Notes: generated from the letters alone by a model not told the origin. DNA of 64,000 nt from an uncultured Collinsella sp. (GCA_938005465.1 CALLNU010000020.1:5148-69147), one strand, 5' to 3'. Counted from the stretch's first letter, positions 42,059-51,439 are shown. Made by a program: numbers and translations.

Positions 42059-42508
42059 ATGCAGCTTCACGATCTTACTCCCGCGCCCGGTTCCACCAAG
42101 AACCGCAAGCGCGTCGGCCGTGGCAATTCTTCGGGTCACGGCACCACTTCTGGCCGTGGTCAGAAGGGCCAGGGTTCCCGCTCTGGCGGCACCAAGGGTG
42201 CCGGCTTCGAGGGTGGCCAGACTCCGCTGGCTATGCGCCTGCCCAAGCTTCCGGGCTTCCGTAACCCCCGTCGTATCGAGTACACCGCTGTTAACGTTGA
42301 GCGTCTCGAGCGTAAGTTCGAGGACGGCGCTGTGATCGACGGTGCCGCTCTTAAGGCCGCTCGCATCACCAAGAGCGAGTTCGAGCCCGTCAAGGTGCTC
42401 GGCAATGGTGAGCTCACCAAGAAGTTCACGGTCAAGGTCGACAAGGTCAGCGCTTCTGCGCAGGCCAAGATCGAGGCCGCCGGCGGAAAGGTCGAGCTGC
42501 CGTGCTAA
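42059..42508 (+). CDS. rplO: 50S ribosomal protein L15
   Basis: 149 residues. The glycine/arginine-rich N-terminus (KNRKRVGRGNSSGHGTTSGR) and FEGGQTPLAMRLPKLPGF identify L15, a late 50S assembly protein. Its last codons overlap the GTG start of secY by 7 bases. Confidence 0.97.
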   Translation: MQLHDLTPAPGSTKNRKRVGRGNSSGHGTTSGRGQKGQGSRSGGTKGAGFEGGQTPLAMRLPKLPGFRNPRRIEYTAVNVERLERKFEDGAVIDGAALKAARITKSEFEPVKVLGNGELTKKFTVKVDKVSASAQAKIEAAGGKVELPC

Positions 42509-43788
42509 ATGGTCTTAAGAATGCTTTCCGCATCAAAGAATTGCGCGAAAAGATTCTTTTTACCATAGCTATGCTCGTCGTGTACCGCATTGGTGCGCAC
42601 GTTCCTGTGCCCGGCATTCCCTTCCAGGGGATGCTGGGCCTTTTCTCGACCGATAACAATTCGGTCGCCGCAGGTGCTATGGCCCTCCTGAATCTTTTCT
42701 CTGGCGGCGCGTTGAGCTATGTGTCGGTGTTTTCGCTGGGCATCATGCCTTACATCACCAGCTCGATCATCCTCCAGATGCTCCAGGCCGTCGTGCCTTC
42801 CCTGCATGAGCTTGCCCGCGAGGGCGAGGTCGGTCAGACCAAGATTACGCAGTATTCGCGTTACCTCACCCTGGCTCTGGCAATCCTCAACTCCGTGGGT
42901 TACCTCTTCCTCTTTAAGAGCTTCGGCATCAGCTTCAATGGCGCCGGCGCTCCCGAGATCATCTTCGACCTCATGATCGTCGGTACGCTCACCGCGGGCG
43001 CCATGCTGATCATGTGGATTGGTGAGCTCATCACCCAGCGCGGTATCGGCAATGGCATGTCGCTGATCATCTTCGCGAACATCATGGCCGGTCTGCCGCA
43101 GGCTATCTTCTCCAGCACCGAGGGCAATGCCGGTGGCATCATCACCATGGTGATCATCTGCGCCATCATCCTGCTGGTTATCCCGCTGATTGTTTTCCTT
43201 GAGCGCGGCCAGCGCCGCATCCCGGTCTCCTACGCTAAGCGCGTCGTGGGCCGTCGCATGATGGGTGGCCAGACCACCTACCTGCCCATCAAGGTCAACA
43301 CCGCGGGTGTCGTGCCGATCATCTTCGCTTCGGCGCTGCTGTACTTCCCGGCTCAGATTGCCGTGTTCTTCCCCGGCATCGGCTGGATTCAGGCAGTTGC
43401 CTCCGCGCTTTCGACCGGTTGGCTTAACTGGGTGCTTAACGTTGTCCTCATTGTGTTCTTCGCGTACTTCTACACCTCCATGGTGTTCAACCCCGATGAC
43501 ACGGCCGATAACCTTAAGAAGCAGGGCGGCTTTATTCCGGGCGTCCGTCCGGGTAGGGCTACCGCGGCCTACATCAAGAACGCGCTCAACAAGATCACGC
43601 TTCCCAGCGCTGTCTTTTTGGCGCTCATCGCCATCGTGCCTTCGATCATCTTCTCCTTCACGGGTAACCATCTGATCCAGGCATTTGGCGGCACGTCCAT
43701 CCTCATCATGGTCGGCGTCGTGCTCGACACGGTCGATAAGCTCGAAGGCCAAATCAAGATGTATGATTACGATGGATTCTTTAAATAG
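42502..43788 (+). CDS. secY: Protein translocase subunit SecY
   Basis: 428 residues with ten membrane segments. The start LNGLKNAFRIKELREKILFT, the plug-region FSLGIMPYITSSIILQ and the C-terminal loop GFIPGVRPGR identify SecY, the channel of the Sec system. The GTG start lies inside the end of rplO, so translation is probably coupled. adk follows in the usual order. Confidence 0.97.
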   Translation: MLNGLKNAFRIKELREKILFTIAMLVVYRIGAHVPVPGIPFQGMLGLFSTDNNSVAAGAMALLNLFSGGALSYVSVFSLGIMPYITSSIILQMLQAVVPSLHELAREGEVGQTKITQYSRYLTLALAILNSVGYLFLFKSFGISFNGAGAPEIIFDLMIVGTLTAGAMLIMWIGELITQRGIGNGMSLIIFANIMAGLPQAIFSSTEGNAGGIITMVIICAIILLVIPLIVFLERGQRRIPVSYAKRVVGRRMMGGQTTYLPIKVNTAGVVPIIFASALLYFPAQIAVFFPGIGWIQAVASALSTGWLNWVLNVVLIVFFAYFYTSMVFNPDDTADNLKKQGGFIPGVRPGRATAAYIKNALNKITLPSAVFLALIAIVPSIIFSFTGNHLIQAFGGTSILIMVGVVLDTVDKLEGQIKMYDYDGFFK

Positions 43789-43806
43789 GCTAGAGGAGGA
43801 TTGCTC

Positions 43807-44433
43807 ATGAACCTCGTATTGCTCGGAGCTCCGGGTGCCGGTAAGGGCACCGTCGCACAGGAGCTCGTCGCCGAGTTTGGCGTCGCCCATATTTCCACGG
43901 GCGACCTGCTGCGTGCTGCCGTCAAGGGTGGCACCGAGCTTGGTATTCAGGCTAAGAAGTACATGGACGCTGGCGAACTCGTTCCCGACCAGCTCGTGAT
44001 CGACCTTGTCAAGGAGCGCCTTGCCGCCGATGACGCCCAGCAGGGCTTCATCCTCGACGGCTTCCCGCGCAACACCGCCCAGGCTGTGACGCTCGATTCC
44101 GAGCTTTCCGCCATGGGTCGCGAGATCGACTGTGCCCTTCTGGTCGATGTGGCCCCCGAGGTCATTATCGATCGTCTGTCTTCGCGTCGCACCTGCCGCG
44201 CCTGCGGTTACACCGGCACCGCTGCCGATGCCACCTGCCCCAAGTGTGGCGGCGAGATGTATCAGCGCGACGACGACAAGCCCGAGACCATCAAGAACCG
44301 TCTCGACGTCTACGAGAAGTCCACGAGCCCGCTCGTCGACTACTATCGTGGCCAGGGTCTGCTCAAGTCGGTCAACGGTGACCAGGCTCGCGAGACCGTG
44401 TACGGGGATGTCAAAGAGGCTCTCGGTCTATGA
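43807..44433 (+). CDS. adk: Adenylate kinase with zinc-type lid
   Basis: 208 residues from ATG six bases after GAGGAGGA; a TTG two codons earlier is less likely. P-loop GAPGAGKGT is at 7-15, the AMP-binding GFPRNTAQA near 82, and the lid carries CRACG ... CPKCGG, the four-Cys zinc-binding form. It interconverts AMP, ADP and ATP. Its stop overlaps the map start by 4 bases. Confidence 0.96.
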   Translation: MNLVLLGAPGAGKGTVAQELVAEFGVAHISTGDLLRAAVKGGTELGIQAKKYMDAGELVPDQLVIDLVKERLAADDAQQGFILDGFPRNTAQAVTLDSELSAMGREIDCALLVDVAPEVIIDRLSSRRTCRACGYTGTAADATCPKCGGEMYQRDDDKPETIKNRLDVYEKSTSPLVDYYRGQGLLKSVNGDQARETVYGDVKEALGL

Positions 44434-45218
44434 TCAAGATTAAGTCTGCAACGCAAATCGAGCAGATGAAGAAGGCAGGAGCGCTATCTAAGATGGCGCT
44501 CCGCCACGTTGGAGCCATGGTGCGCCCCGGCGTTTCGACTTTTGAGCTCGATCAGCTCGCGGAGCAGATTATCCGCATGCATGGCGGCACCCCTGCCTTT
44601 AAGGGTTACGGCGGGTTCCCGGGGACCATTTGCGCATCGATCAACGATGCCGTGGTCCACGGTATTCCCAACCCTGACATGATCCTGCGCGATGGCGATA
44701 TCATCTCCATCGATACGGGAGCCGTTGTCGACGGTTGGGTCGGCGATAACGCATGGACGTTTTTCGTCGGCACCCCCACGCCCGAAGCCAAGGCTTTGTG
44801 CGAGGTCACGCGCGATTGCCTTAAGGCTGCCATCGAGCAGGCTGTTCCCGGTAACCATATCGGGGACGTCGGTTATGCCGTTCAGTCCCTCGCCGAGTCT
44901 CACGGTTACGGCGTGCTTCGTGATTATGTGGGCCATGGCATTGGCCGCGTGATGCACGAGGACCCCAACGTTCCTAACTACGGAAAGAAGGGGAGGGGCG
45001 TTCGCCTCCAGGCCGGCATGGTCATTGCCATCGAGCCGATGGTTACGATGGGTTCCAACCATGTGAGCACGGGCTCCGACGGTTGGATTGTTACGACCAA
45101 CGACCACCTGCCCGCCGCGCACTACGAGAACACCGTCGCCATTACCAATGACGGTCCGGTGATTCTGACCACGGATGCCCAAGGTGCTTGGTGTTCGCTC
45201 CAAGGCGGAGAAATGTAA
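44430..45218 (+). CDS. map: Methionine aminopeptidase, type I
   Basis: 262 residues. Metal ligands appear in ISIDTGAVVDGWVGDNAWTF (two Asp), GHGIGRVMHEDPNVPNYG (His), and the two Glu in VIAIEPMVT and near the C-terminus. It removes N-terminal Met from nascent proteins. The ATG overlaps the adk stop (ATGA). Confidence 0.96.
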   Translation: MIKIKSATQIEQMKKAGALSKMALRHVGAMVRPGVSTFELDQLAEQIIRMHGGTPAFKGYGGFPGTICASINDAVVHGIPNPDMILRDGDIISIDTGAVVDGWVGDNAWTFFVGTPTPEAKALCEVTRDCLKAAIEQAVPGNHIGDVGYAVQSLAESHGYGVLRDYVGHGIGRVMHEDPNVPNYGKKGRGVRLQAGMVIAIEPMVTMGSNHVSTGSDGWIVTTNDHLPAAHYENTVAITNDGPVILTTDAQGAWCSLQGGEM

Positions 45219-45254
45219 CAAGTTCCACTTAGTTGTGGAGCCATTACGAAGTTA

Positions 45255-45283
45255 TTACGATGCGTGCATACGTGTTGTAGAAT
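45255..45283 (+). promoter_or_regulatory. Predicted promoter upstream of infA
   Basis: TTACGA (45255-45260) and TAGAAT (45278-45283) are exactly 17 bases apart. This gives an internal start for infA-rpmJ-rpsM and following genes, after a 104-base gap behind map. Confidence 0.6.
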
Positions 45284-45322
45284 ACTCAATCGCTGTCGTT
45301 TTCTAGAGAAAGATGATTGCTT

Positions 45323-45541
45323 GTGAAGAAGGAAGACGCAATTGAGCTCGAGGGTACGGTAAAGGAACCGTTGCCCAACGCCATGTTTAAGGTCGAGCTC
45401 GAGAACGGTCATTCGGTTCTGTGCAACATTTCTGGCAAGATCCGAATGAATTACATCCGTATTCTCCCCGGTGACAGGGTTGTCGTGGAGCTTTCCCCGT
45501 ACGACCTGACCCGCGGCCGCATCACCTATCGCTACAAATAG
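45323..45541 (+). CDS. infA: Translation initiation factor IF-1
   Basis: 72 residues from GTG, exactly the usual IF-1 length; an in-frame TTG two codons earlier is possible. The OB-fold sequence KKEDAIELEGTVKEPLPNAM and the end YDLTRGRITYRYK are diagnostic. It blocks the A site during initiation. Confidence 0.96.
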   Translation: MKKEDAIELEGTVKEPLPNAMFKVELENGHSVLCNISGKIRMNYIRILPGDRVVVELSPYDLTRGRITYRYK

Positions 45542-45691
45542 CGGCACGTATACACGCACTCCATTTCCGACTGCAGGCTTAGCTCAACCTACGGTCGGAT
45601 TGTGTGTGAAGACCAGCCATAGTTTTAAACGCCTGCGGCTGGGCGAGTAGATAGTAGGGAAGTAGTTTGAGCGCTACCGAAAGGAAGAACG

Positions 45692-45805
45692 ATGAAGGTA
45701 CGTCCTTCGGTCAAGAAGATGTGCGATAAGTGCAAAATCATTAGGCGCCATGGCAAGGTCCTCGTCATTTGCGAGAACCCCCGTCATAAGCAGCGTCAGG
45801 GTTAA
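45692..45805 (+). CDS. rpmJ: 50S ribosomal protein L36
   Basis: 37 residues, MKVRPSVKKMCDKCKIIRRH followed by the zinc-ligand pattern with a later Cys (ICENPRHKQRQG). AAGGAAG lies upstream. It is the zinc-containing C+ form. It fits between infA and rpsM as in most bacteria. Confidence 0.96.
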   Translation: MKVRPSVKKMCDKCKIIRRHGKVLVICENPRHKQRQG

Positions 45806-45819
45806 GAGAGGAGACTACG

Positions 45820-46194
45820 TTGGCCCGTATTAATGGTGTCGACCTCCCGCGTGAGAAGCGCGTTGAGATCGGTCTGACCTACATTTACGGCATCGGCCGC
45901 ACCACTGCGACGAAGATTTGCGTCGAGTGCAACGTTAACGTGGATACGCGCGTTAAGGACCTCACCGAGGATGAGGTTAACGCCATCCGCGATTATATCG
46001 ACAAGAACCAGATCATGGTTGAGGGCGACCTCCGCCGTGAGCGCAACCAGAACGTCAAGCGCCTTATGGACATCGGCTGCAACCGCGGCCTTCGTCACCG
46101 CAAGGGCCTCCCGGTCCGCGGCCAGCGCACCCACACTAACGCTCGTACCCGCAAGGGCCCGAAGCGTCAGATCGGTGCTAAGAAGAAGAAATAA
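45820..46194 (+). CDS. rpsM: 30S ribosomal protein S13
   Basis: 124 residues from a TTG start 7 bases after GAGAGGAG. ARINGVDLPREKRVEIGLTY and the C-terminal RGQRTHTNARTRKGPKRQ identify S13, which contacts the 50S subunit and the P-site tRNA. rpsK follows 14 bases on. Confidence 0.97.
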   Translation: MARINGVDLPREKRVEIGLTYIYGIGRTTATKICVECNVNVDTRVKDLTEDEVNAIRDYIDKNQIMVEGDLRRERNQNVKRLMDIGCNRGLRHRKGLPVRGQRTHTNARTRKGPKRQIGAKKKK

Positions 46195-46208
46195 GGAGCG
46201 CTAGATAG

Positions 46209-46613
46209 ATGGCTACTGCTAAGAAGAACGTTCGCGCTGCCCGTCTGAAGCGCGCGGACCGTAAGAACATTTCCGTGGGCCAGGCTCACATTCGTTCTAC
46301 GTTCAACAACACGATCGTTTCGATCACCGATCCCCAGGGCAACGTCATTTCCTGGAAGTCGGCTGGCCAGGTGGGCTTCAAGGGCTCCCGTAAGTCCACG
46401 CCGTTCGCTGCCCAGATGGCTGCCGAGGCTGCTGCCAAGCAGGCCATGGAGCACGGTATGAAGAAGGTTTCCGTCTTCGTCAAGGGCCCCGGCTCCGGTC
46501 GTGAGACCGCCATCCGCTCCCTCCAGGCTGCTGGCCTCGAGGTCTCGAGCATCCAGGACAAGACCCCCATTCCGCACAACGGCTGCCGCCCCAAGAAGCG
46601 TCGCCGCGTGTAA
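46209..46613 (+). CDS. rpsK: 30S ribosomal protein S11
   Basis: 134 residues. AHIRSTFNNTIVSITDPQGN and the end DKTPIPHNGCRPKKRRRV are characteristic of S11, part of the 30S platform. Confidence 0.97.
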   Translation: MATAKKNVRAARLKRADRKNISVGQAHIRSTFNNTIVSITDPQGNVISWKSAGQVGFKGSRKSTPFAAQMAAEAAAKQAMEHGMKKVSVFVKGPGSGRETAIRSLQAAGLEVSSIQDKTPIPHNGCRPKKRRRV

Positions 46614-46632
46614 CTGAAAGGATCGTATCAAT

Positions 46633-47229
46633 ATGGCAATCGACAGGACTCCTGTTCTTAAGCGCTGCCGTCAGCTCGGGATCGATCCCGCTGAGCTCGG
46701 TTACAGCAGCAAGAAGGAATCTATCCGTCAGCCCAAGCGCCGTCGCAAGGAATCTGAGTACGGCATGCAGCTGCGCGAGAAGCAGAAGGTCAAGTTCATC
46801 TATGGCGTTCTGGAGAAGCAGTTCCACGGCTACTTCAACAAGGCCCGTAAGATGAACGGCGTCACCGGTGAGAACCTCATGATCATTCTTGAGTCTCGCC
46901 TCGACAACGTCGTCTTCCGTCTTGGCTTCGCCCGCACCCGCAAAGAGGCTCGTCAGTCCGTCCGTCACGGTCACTTCACCGTGAACGGCAAGCGCGTGGA
47001 CATCCCGTCCTACCGCGTCAAGGCCGGCGACGTCGTCGCTGTCGGCGAGAAGTTCCGTGACCTCCTCCCCATCAAGGAGGCCCTGATTTCCTCCGAGCGC
47101 TTTGAGGTCCCTGGCTGGCTCGAGGTCGATATCGAGAAGCTGTCTGGTAACGTGCTCGCTCTGCCGACGCGTGAGCAGATCAGCGGTGATATCAACGAGC
47201 AGCTCATCGTCGAGCTCTACTCTAAGTAG
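46633..47229 (+). CDS. rpsD: 30S ribosomal protein S4
   Basis: 198 residues with the S4 RNA-binding domain (ESRLDNVVFRLGFARTRKEA, HGHFTVNGKRVDIPSYRVK). It begins 16S rRNA assembly. The N-terminus (MAIDRTPVLKRCRQLGIDPA) has a single Cys, the zinc-free form. Confidence 0.97.
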   Translation: MAIDRTPVLKRCRQLGIDPAELGYSSKKESIRQPKRRRKESEYGMQLREKQKVKFIYGVLEKQFHGYFNKARKMNGVTGENLMIILESRLDNVVFRLGFARTRKEARQSVRHGHFTVNGKRVDIPSYRVKAGDVVAVGEKFRDLLPIKEALISSERFEVPGWLEVDIEKLSGNVLALPTREQISGDINEQLIVELYSK

Positions 47230-47261
47230 TCCATCCGGGCTGCTGAGGCTGGAGGTAATAC

Positions 47262-48203
47262 ATGTCAGAATTCATTAGGCCTCAGGTTCAGGTCGAAGAG
47301 ATCAACGAGACGTCTGCTCGTGTCTCCGTTGAGCCGCTCGAGCGTGGCTACGGCGATACGCTGGGTAACTCCCTTCGTCGCGTTCTTCTGTCCTCGCTCG
47401 AGGGTGCCGCCGTCGAGGCTATTCAGATCGATGGCGCGCAGCACGAGTTCATGACCATCCCTAACATGGTCGAGGATGTCACCGACATCGTCCTGAATGT
47501 CAAGGGTCTTGTCTTCAGGGCTCTCGGCACGACCGACGAGGCGACCGCCACCATTTCGGTTGACGGCCCCTGCGAGGTCACCGGTGCGGACTTCTTTATT
47601 CCGTCCGAGTTTGAGCTGGTCAACCCCGAGCAGCACATCGCTACGCTCACCGAGGGTGGCCATCTCACCATGAGCATGCGCATCGGCTATGGCCGCGGCT
47701 ATGTTTCTGGCGAGGCCAACAAACGCGACAACGATCCCATCGGTGTGATCCACGTCGACTCGCTGTACTCGCCGGTTTCCCGTTGCGCCAAGCTCGTTGA
47801 GGCTTGCCGTGTCGGTCAGCACACCGACTACGACCGCCTTGTCCTCGAGATCGAGACCAACGGCTCCATCGCCCCGCGCGACGCCGTGGTCCAGGCTGCC
47901 AATATCATTAACCAGCATATGGCTGCCTTTATGAACCTTGCCGAGACCCCCGAGGTCGAGGAGGAGGCTTCGATCTTCGCTCCCGAGGTCACCAACGACA
48001 ACGCTGAGCTGGACAAGCAGATCGAGGATCTGGACCTTTCCGTCCGTTCTTACAACTGCCTTAAGCGCGCCAGCATTCACTCGGTCCGTCAGCTCGTTGA
48101 GTTCTCGGAGAACGATCTGCTCAACATCCGTAACTTCGGTGTTAAGTCGATCGAGGAAGTGAAGGACAAGCTTGAGTCCATGGGCCTGAGCCTGAAGGCT
48201 TAA
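47262..48203 (+). CDS. rpoA: DNA-directed RNA polymerase subunit alpha
   Basis: 313 residues with both domains: the assembly domain (residues 1-230: EPLERGYGDTLGNSLRRVLLSS) and the C-terminal DNA/activator-binding domain (from about 240: SVRSYNCLKRASIHSVRQL). A short acidic linker, AETPEVEEEASIFAPEV, joins them. Standard place in the alpha operon. Confidence 0.97.
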   Translation: MSEFIRPQVQVEEINETSARVSVEPLERGYGDTLGNSLRRVLLSSLEGAAVEAIQIDGAQHEFMTIPNMVEDVTDIVLNVKGLVFRALGTTDEATATISVDGPCEVTGADFFIPSEFELVNPEQHIATLTEGGHLTMSMRIGYGRGYVSGEANKRDNDPIGVIHVDSLYSPVSRCAKLVEACRVGQHTDYDRLVLEIETNGSIAPRDAVVQAANIINQHMAAFMNLAETPEVEEEASIFAPEVTNDNAELDKQIEDLDLSVRSYNCLKRASIHSVRQLVEFSENDLLNIRNFGVKSIEEVKDKLESMGLSLKA

Positions 48204-48233
48204 TGCTTCGCATATTTGAGGAGAAACTAGACC

Positions 48234-48701
48234 ATGCGTCATAACGTTAAGAAGGGCCTGAAGCTCGGCACCGATGCGAGCCACACCAAGGCCATGAAGA
48301 AGAGCCTTGCTAAGGCCCTCTTCGAGAACGACCGCATCAAGACCACCGAGACCCGCGCTAAGGCGCTGCGTTCGGTCGTCGATCCGATCATCACCTGGGC
48401 CAAGAAGGGCGACCTGCACTCTCGTCGTCTGGCTATCGCCAAGCTCGGCGATAAGCAGCTCGTTGCCGAGATCTTCGACAAGGCTGCTCAGGGCATGTGG
48501 CAGGACCGCAACGGCGGTTACACCCGCATCATGAAGCTCGGTAACCGCAAGGGCGACAACGCTCCCATCGTTATCATGGAGCTCGTCACCGAGCCTTGCA
48601 CGCCTAAGGCTAAGAAGGCTGCTCCGGCCCCCAAGAAGGCCGCTGCTCCCAAGAAGGTCGAGGCTGTCGAGGAGGCTCCTGCTGAGGAGACCGCTGAGTA
48701 G
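48234..48701 (+). CDS. rplQ: 50S ribosomal protein L17 with Lys/Ala/Glu-rich tail
   Basis: 155 residues. The first 120 are normal L17 (KKGLKLGTDASHTKAMKKSL; TRIMKLGNRKGDNAPIVIMEL). The last 33 or so form a low-complexity tail, basic then acidic (KAKKAAPAPKKAAAPKKVEA, then EEAPAEETAE). Such tails occur in other Actinobacteria; the L31 protein in this window has a similar one. Confidence 0.96.
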   Translation: MRHNVKKGLKLGTDASHTKAMKKSLAKALFENDRIKTTETRAKALRSVVDPIITWAKKGDLHSRRLAIAKLGDKQLVAEIFDKAAQGMWQDRNGGYTRIMKLGNRKGDNAPIVIMELVTEPCTPKAKKAAPAPKKAAAPKKVEAVEEAPAEETAE

Positions 48702-48727
48702 ACAATCCGTCTGCATAGGCTATATTC

Positions 48728-48758
48728 GAGGGGTACGTTCGCGTACCCCTCTTTTTTT
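48728..48758 (+). terminator. Terminator of the ribosomal operon
   Basis: GAGGGGTACG and CGTACCCCTC form a perfect 10-bp stem with a TTCG tetraloop, followed by seven Ts. Confidence 0.97.
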
Positions 48759-48793
48759 GTCGCGATACCGTTGCTTGTTTGTTGGGAGCGCCC

Positions 48794-49618
48794 ATGACTG
48801 CGCCGTCTGATTTCAATTCGATTTCCGAGCTTGACGCCACACTCGTATTTCGCGTGGCCTATGATGGCTCGTCGTATAGCGGATTTGCCGAGCAGCCGGG
48901 ACAGACGACGGTTGCGGGTGAGCTACGTCGAGCTATTGAGACGCTCCTGCGCCGTCCGATCGACCTGACGTGTGCGGGACGTACCGATGCCGGCGTGCAT
49001 GCGGTGGCACAGTTTATCAGCGTGCCCGTAACGGACGCTGAGTTGGCTTTGACGCGCCGTAGGTGGCTGAGGGCCATGGATGCCCTCCTGCCCAAAGATA
49101 TCGCCATAAACGAGGTCTACAAGGCCCGTAAAGGCTTTTCTGCACGCTTTGATGCGCGTTCCCGTACGTATACGTACCGTATTGCCGATCGCGACGCGCG
49201 CCCTGTGCTTTCGCGCGGTGCGGTGTGGTGGCATCGCTACCCATTGGATGTTGAGGCGATGTCTGCGGCCTGTCCCGCGCTGCTGGGCGAGCAGGACTTC
49301 AAGAGCTTTTGCAAGGTGGCGTCTGCCGTGGGCAAGCCCACGCACCGCTGCGTGATGCGTGCCGAGTTTGGCCATGAGGTTGCGTTTGGCGAGGACATCC
49401 TGACGTTTACCATCGAGGGCAATGCGTTTCTGCATTCGATGGTCCGCACGATCGTGGGCACGCTTGTCGAGATCGGCATGCATCGCCGTGAACCCGAGTG
49501 GATGCGCGAGGTCATCGATGCTTGCGACCGTACCGCTGCGGGCCCCACGGCTCCTGCCTGCGGCCTTACGTTTATGGGCGTGGATTACGATCCCGCCGAG
49601 CTTGTCGTGCTCGACTAG
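48794..49618 (+). CDS. truA: tRNA pseudouridine(38-40) synthase TruA
   Basis: 274 residues from the ATG with GGGAG six bases upstream. The catalytic Asp is in CAGRTDAGVHA near residue 59, and FCKVASAVGKPTHRCVMRAEF and the end LTFMGVDY match TruA. It modifies U38-U40 in the anticodon stem. It comes after the ribosomal terminator and is probably transcribed separately. Confidence 0.94.
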   Translation: MTAPSDFNSISELDATLVFRVAYDGSSYSGFAEQPGQTTVAGELRRAIETLLRRPIDLTCAGRTDAGVHAVAQFISVPVTDAELALTRRRWLRAMDALLPKDIAINEVYKARKGFSARFDARSRTYTYRIADRDARPVLSRGAVWWHRYPLDVEAMSAACPALLGEQDFKSFCKVASAVGKPTHRCVMRAEFGHEVAFGEDILTFTIEGNAFLHSMVRTIVGTLVEIGMHRREPEWMREVIDACDRTAAGPTAPACGLTFMGVDYDPAELVVLD

Positions 49619-49779
49619 GGGAGGGCTCGGCGCGTCGTGCGTCGGCACCTGTCATCTGTGGGCTGCGCGTGTGCAACATCTGTTCTTGGCGTGCAATACA
49701 ACCGGTGTCTCATTGCTTTTATTGCCGGGGTGTACCATGAACGACAGTTTGATTCACTGCTGTCGAGAGGACGGATAAC

Positions 49780-50820
49780 TTGGTTCGACGTGGCTCGCAT
49801 CCGCGACTTTCGGTGATCCTTGTGGTAGAAGGTTCGCCCAGCTATGCGATGCGTGCGCTCGAGAGTATCCAGAACCAAGACCTCTACGATTTGCAGATTG
49901 TCGTTGTCTGCCGCGATGCTGCGCCCGGTGTGCGCCATTCGCTTCAAGTTGCTGCCGACAGGGACATCCATATTGATTTGATTGACGTCGAGGACGCGAA
50001 GCGCGGCGCTTGTCTTCGTGCCGGTTTTGCTGCCTCGCGCGGCTCTCAAATCATCGCTATGAACGCCGATGAGTGGTTTGCTCCGCAGTCCCTTTCCAAG
50101 ATGGTCAATATCGCGTGCGATACTACGGCAGACATAGTGCTCCCCACGGTGTCGCTCGACCGCTATGATGCACATCGAGAGCGCCATTCGCGCGTCTTGG
50201 ACGCTGCTCATATTTCCATTGATAGCAAATCTTCGATGGTGGCCGGGCTGCCTCAGTTGATTTTAGGCGGCCTAGTCGTTCAGACCTCTGGTGTGATGTA
50301 CAGCCGCTCGCTGTTTGAGGCATGCCTTTTGTGCGACAAGGTGTTTCGCACAGTTGGGTTTATGGCATGCGCGCTTTCGCAGACACGATGCGTGTCCGGC
50401 TGCGGCGATGCTTGTTTCCACACGGCGGCACCTAAACTTACAGATGCCTTTGATCCCACCATGTATGCCAAGGTATCCGATGACACTCGAGCGCTCGACG
50501 AGCTTGCGGACTCACTCTCGGAAGCAGACAGCGGTGGTCGGCTCAAGCTGGCAAGCCAAAAGTTCTACTTTGCCGGACTGGTCGCCTGCATCGAGAATTT
50601 GTGTCTGAGCCCGCATGGGGTGTCGTCAATCGAGCGTTCCGCCCGCATGCGTGATATGCTCGATGCGCCTCGAACCCGTCAGATGGTCGCCGCGCTCAAG
50701 GATAACCATCGGGGGCTCGGTCTGTTGTTTGGGCCGATCGCCAGCGCCAAGCCCGCGCGCTGCGTGATGTGTACGCATCTGGCAGCTTTTCTTAACCGGA
50801 CGGGCGCAAAAACCGCCTAA
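49780..50820 (+). CDS. Family 2-type glycosyltransferase
   Basis: 346 residues from a probable TTG start. The N-terminal 110 residues are a GT-A fold: LSVILVVEGSPSYAMRALES, QNQDLYDLQIVVVCRDA and the metal-site-like MNADEWFAPQSLSKM near 93-105. The C-terminal part is unlike known families and contains several cysteines. Sugar donor and acceptor are unknown; a cell-surface glycan role is usual. It stands alone between truA and argR. Confidence 0.72.
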   Translation: MVRRGSHPRLSVILVVEGSPSYAMRALESIQNQDLYDLQIVVVCRDAAPGVRHSLQVAADRDIHIDLIDVEDAKRGACLRAGFAASRGSQIIAMNADEWFAPQSLSKMVNIACDTTADIVLPTVSLDRYDAHRERHSRVLDAAHISIDSKSSMVAGLPQLILGGLVVQTSGVMYSRSLFEACLLCDKVFRTVGFMACALSQTRCVSGCGDACFHTAAPKLTDAFDPTMYAKVSDDTRALDELADSLSEADSGGRLKLASQKFYFAGLVACIENLCLSPHGVSSIERSARMRDMLDAPRTRQMVAALKDNHRGLGLLFGPIASAKPARCVMCTHLAAFLNRTGAKTA

Positions 50821-50826
50821 ACGGCT

Positions 50827-50864
50827 CATTTCGAAACAAACTTGCATAGAATTGTTTCGAAATG
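50827..50864. promoter_or_regulatory. Perfect 13-bp inverted repeat between the glycosyltransferase and argR
   Basis: CATTTCGAAACAA (50827-50839) and TTGTTTCGAAATG (50852-50864) are exact reverse complements around a 12-nt spacer. No T-run follows, so it may be an operator as much as a weak terminator. ARG-box-like AT-rich sequence (TATTCA, TTGATTG) lies further down at 50900-50925. Confidence 0.6.
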
Positions 50865-50952
50865 CGTTCTTATACACAAAAGCCTTCAAATAGCGTTAAA
50901 CTATTCAATCACTGATTGATTGTCTCCGCCATCTTTTGGAGAGAGGGTTTGT

Positions 50953-51390
50953 ATGGCTAAAAAACGCAATGGGCGCCAGGATGCCATTAGAGATATTGTG
51001 CGCAATAAGGACGTCCGCACGCAGCGCGTGCTGGTCGATGAGCTCCGCGCTATGGGCTTTGATTGCACGCAGGCGACTGTCTCTCGCGATATTGCCGATA
51101 TGGGGCTGCGTAAGCTCCCCGAGGGTATCTATGTTCTGGCAGAGGACCTGCACCTGCAGCGTATGGTTTCCGAGCTCGTAACGGGCGTTCTGCGCACCGA
51201 TAATCTGGTTATGATCAAGGCTCAGCCTGGTACGGCTTCCGGCATCGCCGCCGCCGTTGATGCGGCAGAGTTGCCCGATGTGCTTGGCTCGCTTGCCGGC
51301 AACGATACGATTTTGGTTATTGCCCAGACGGCCGAGGACGGCGAGCGTCTCGAGGCGCTGATCAATAAGCTGAGCAATTCTCGCAAGTAG
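50953..51390 (+). CDS. argR: Arginine repressor ArgR
   Basis: 145 residues from ATG 7 bases after GGAGAGAGGG. The N-terminal winged helix (VLVDELRAMGFDCTQATVSRD) and the C-terminal arginine-binding, hexamer-forming domain (DNLVMIKAQPGTASGIAAAVDAAELPDVLGSLAGNDTILVI) are complete. No arginine-synthesis gene is adjacent, so it acts elsewhere. Cell role: arginine-dependent repressor or activator of arginine genes. Confidence 0.94.
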   Translation: MAKKRNGRQDAIRDIVRNKDVRTQRVLVDELRAMGFDCTQATVSRDIADMGLRKLPEGIYVLAEDLHLQRMVSELVTGVLRTDNLVMIKAQPGTASGIAAAVDAAELPDVLGSLAGNDTILVIAQTAEDGERLEALINKLSNSRK

Positions 51391-51439
51391 GCGTGCGGGT
51401 CGTGCGCTCGGCACTGTGTGCGTGACATGGTGGCTTGTA

